The position numbers and the translations under genes were made by a program. From Planctomycetaceae bacterium (GTDB lineage: Bacteria; Planctomycetota; UBA1135; GCA-002686595), in contig JABWBL010000303.1 in the NCBI GenBank assembly GCA_013360535.1, positions 1-7,039 of the forward strand: a DNA stretch of 7,039 nt, in the 5' to 3' direction. Below are positions 6,889 through 7,039 of the stretch, one piece after another. The notes under the pieces are model-generated. The model saw only the letters and a list, made by a program, of their open reading frames with translations. It had not been told where the DNA came from and ran no database searches. Each line of letters starts with the position of its first letter. Positions within the stretch are counted from its first letter, which is position 1.

Positions 6889-6957
6889 TCAAGGGACGTA
6901 AGTCATCTCGATGCCGTTGGAGAGGTTCGTCGACTTGCCGGCCGGCGGGTCGCGGAA
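6889..6957 (-). pseudogene. 3' remnant of a third P-domain/Fn3 family copy
   Basis: The minus strand encodes FRDPPAGKSTNLSNGIEMTYVP and a TGA stop at 6891-6889. This matches the end of copy 2 (1923-1991) with 8 differences over 69 bp. Immediately upstream in transcription direction (from 6958) the similarity stops abruptly, and the frame meets a TGA within eight codons. The rest of the gene is therefore missing: a deletion or insertion breakpoint, or a chimeric sequence end. Confidence 0.8.
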
Positions 6958-7039
6958 GGTAAGATCCCGTCTTCCGGTTCAAGCGTTTTCATGCGCTCGC
7001 TCCCACGATTTCAGGTTCCAGGTTGGGCGTGAAGGGCCT
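6958..7039. other. Unassigned sequence at the right edge
   Basis: These 82 bp adjoin the broken third copy, are visibly less GC-rich than the rest of the window, and match nothing else in it. On the minus strand an ATG with an upstream GGGAG opens a 27-codon frame that runs into the remnant out of frame. I do not regard it as a gene. Confidence 0.4.

Noticed and set aside
6990..7031. Plus-strand ATG at 6990 reading MRSLPRFQVPGWA, faintly like the start of REP-associated transposases.
   Set aside because: It ends at TGA after 13 codons and the resemblance is too short to support a mobile element.
1..7039. CRISPR array, tRNA or rRNA genes.
   Set aside because: No regularly spaced short repeats, cloverleaf or rRNA-like segments seen; the repeats present are coding paralogy.

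Overview
This 7.0 kb, very GC-rich window most likely comes from a planctomycete-like bacterium (Planctomycetota). The main reason is the C-terminal region shared by its secreted proteins. It begins with a CTAG/NGC motif, continues with GQKSGLIFYS and FLCVKAP, and ends with QAWFRDPP...LSNAIEMTY. That pattern resembles the ends of many large secreted proteins I remember from this phylum. The assignment is from memory and inference, not a search.

Layout. Positions 1-1656 (minus strand; the 3' end is outside the window) and 1915-3714 (minus strand) are tandem paralogues encoding exported proteins. Each has a signal peptide, a P/Homo-B-like domain, an Fn3-like domain, a second P-like domain and the shared C-terminal domain. 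No enzymatic domain is visible. The second copy lacks 35 bp that the first copy has. This throws its last ~82 codons out of frame, although the original reading and stop (1923-1925) are still legible. Positions 4099-6705 (plus strand) encode a hybrid sensor histidine kinase: TM, CHASE4, TM, coiled coil, HisKA, HATPase, degenerate receiver, receiver. It is divergent from the second paralogue across a 384-bp gap. At 6889-6957 (minus strand) lies a 69-bp remnant of a third copy, containing only the last 22 codons and the stop. Beyond it is unrelated sequence to the window edge.

Working together. The two secreted proteins probably act at or outside the cell surface in binding or adhesion. The kinase has a periplasmic CHASE4 sensor and a C-terminal receiver, but no HPt or DNA-binding partner is present, so any link to the neighbouring surface genes rests on position only. 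Strong GC hairpins carrying the same GGGGCCGA core lie just downstream of the stop codons of copies 2 and 3.

Most notable: a 124-bp tract with no substitutions between otherwise diverged copies 1 and 2, interrupted only by the 35-bp deletion; the truncated third copy; and a receiver-like domain in the kinase with Glu at the phospho-acceptor position. I see no tRNA, rRNA, CRISPR array or transposase.
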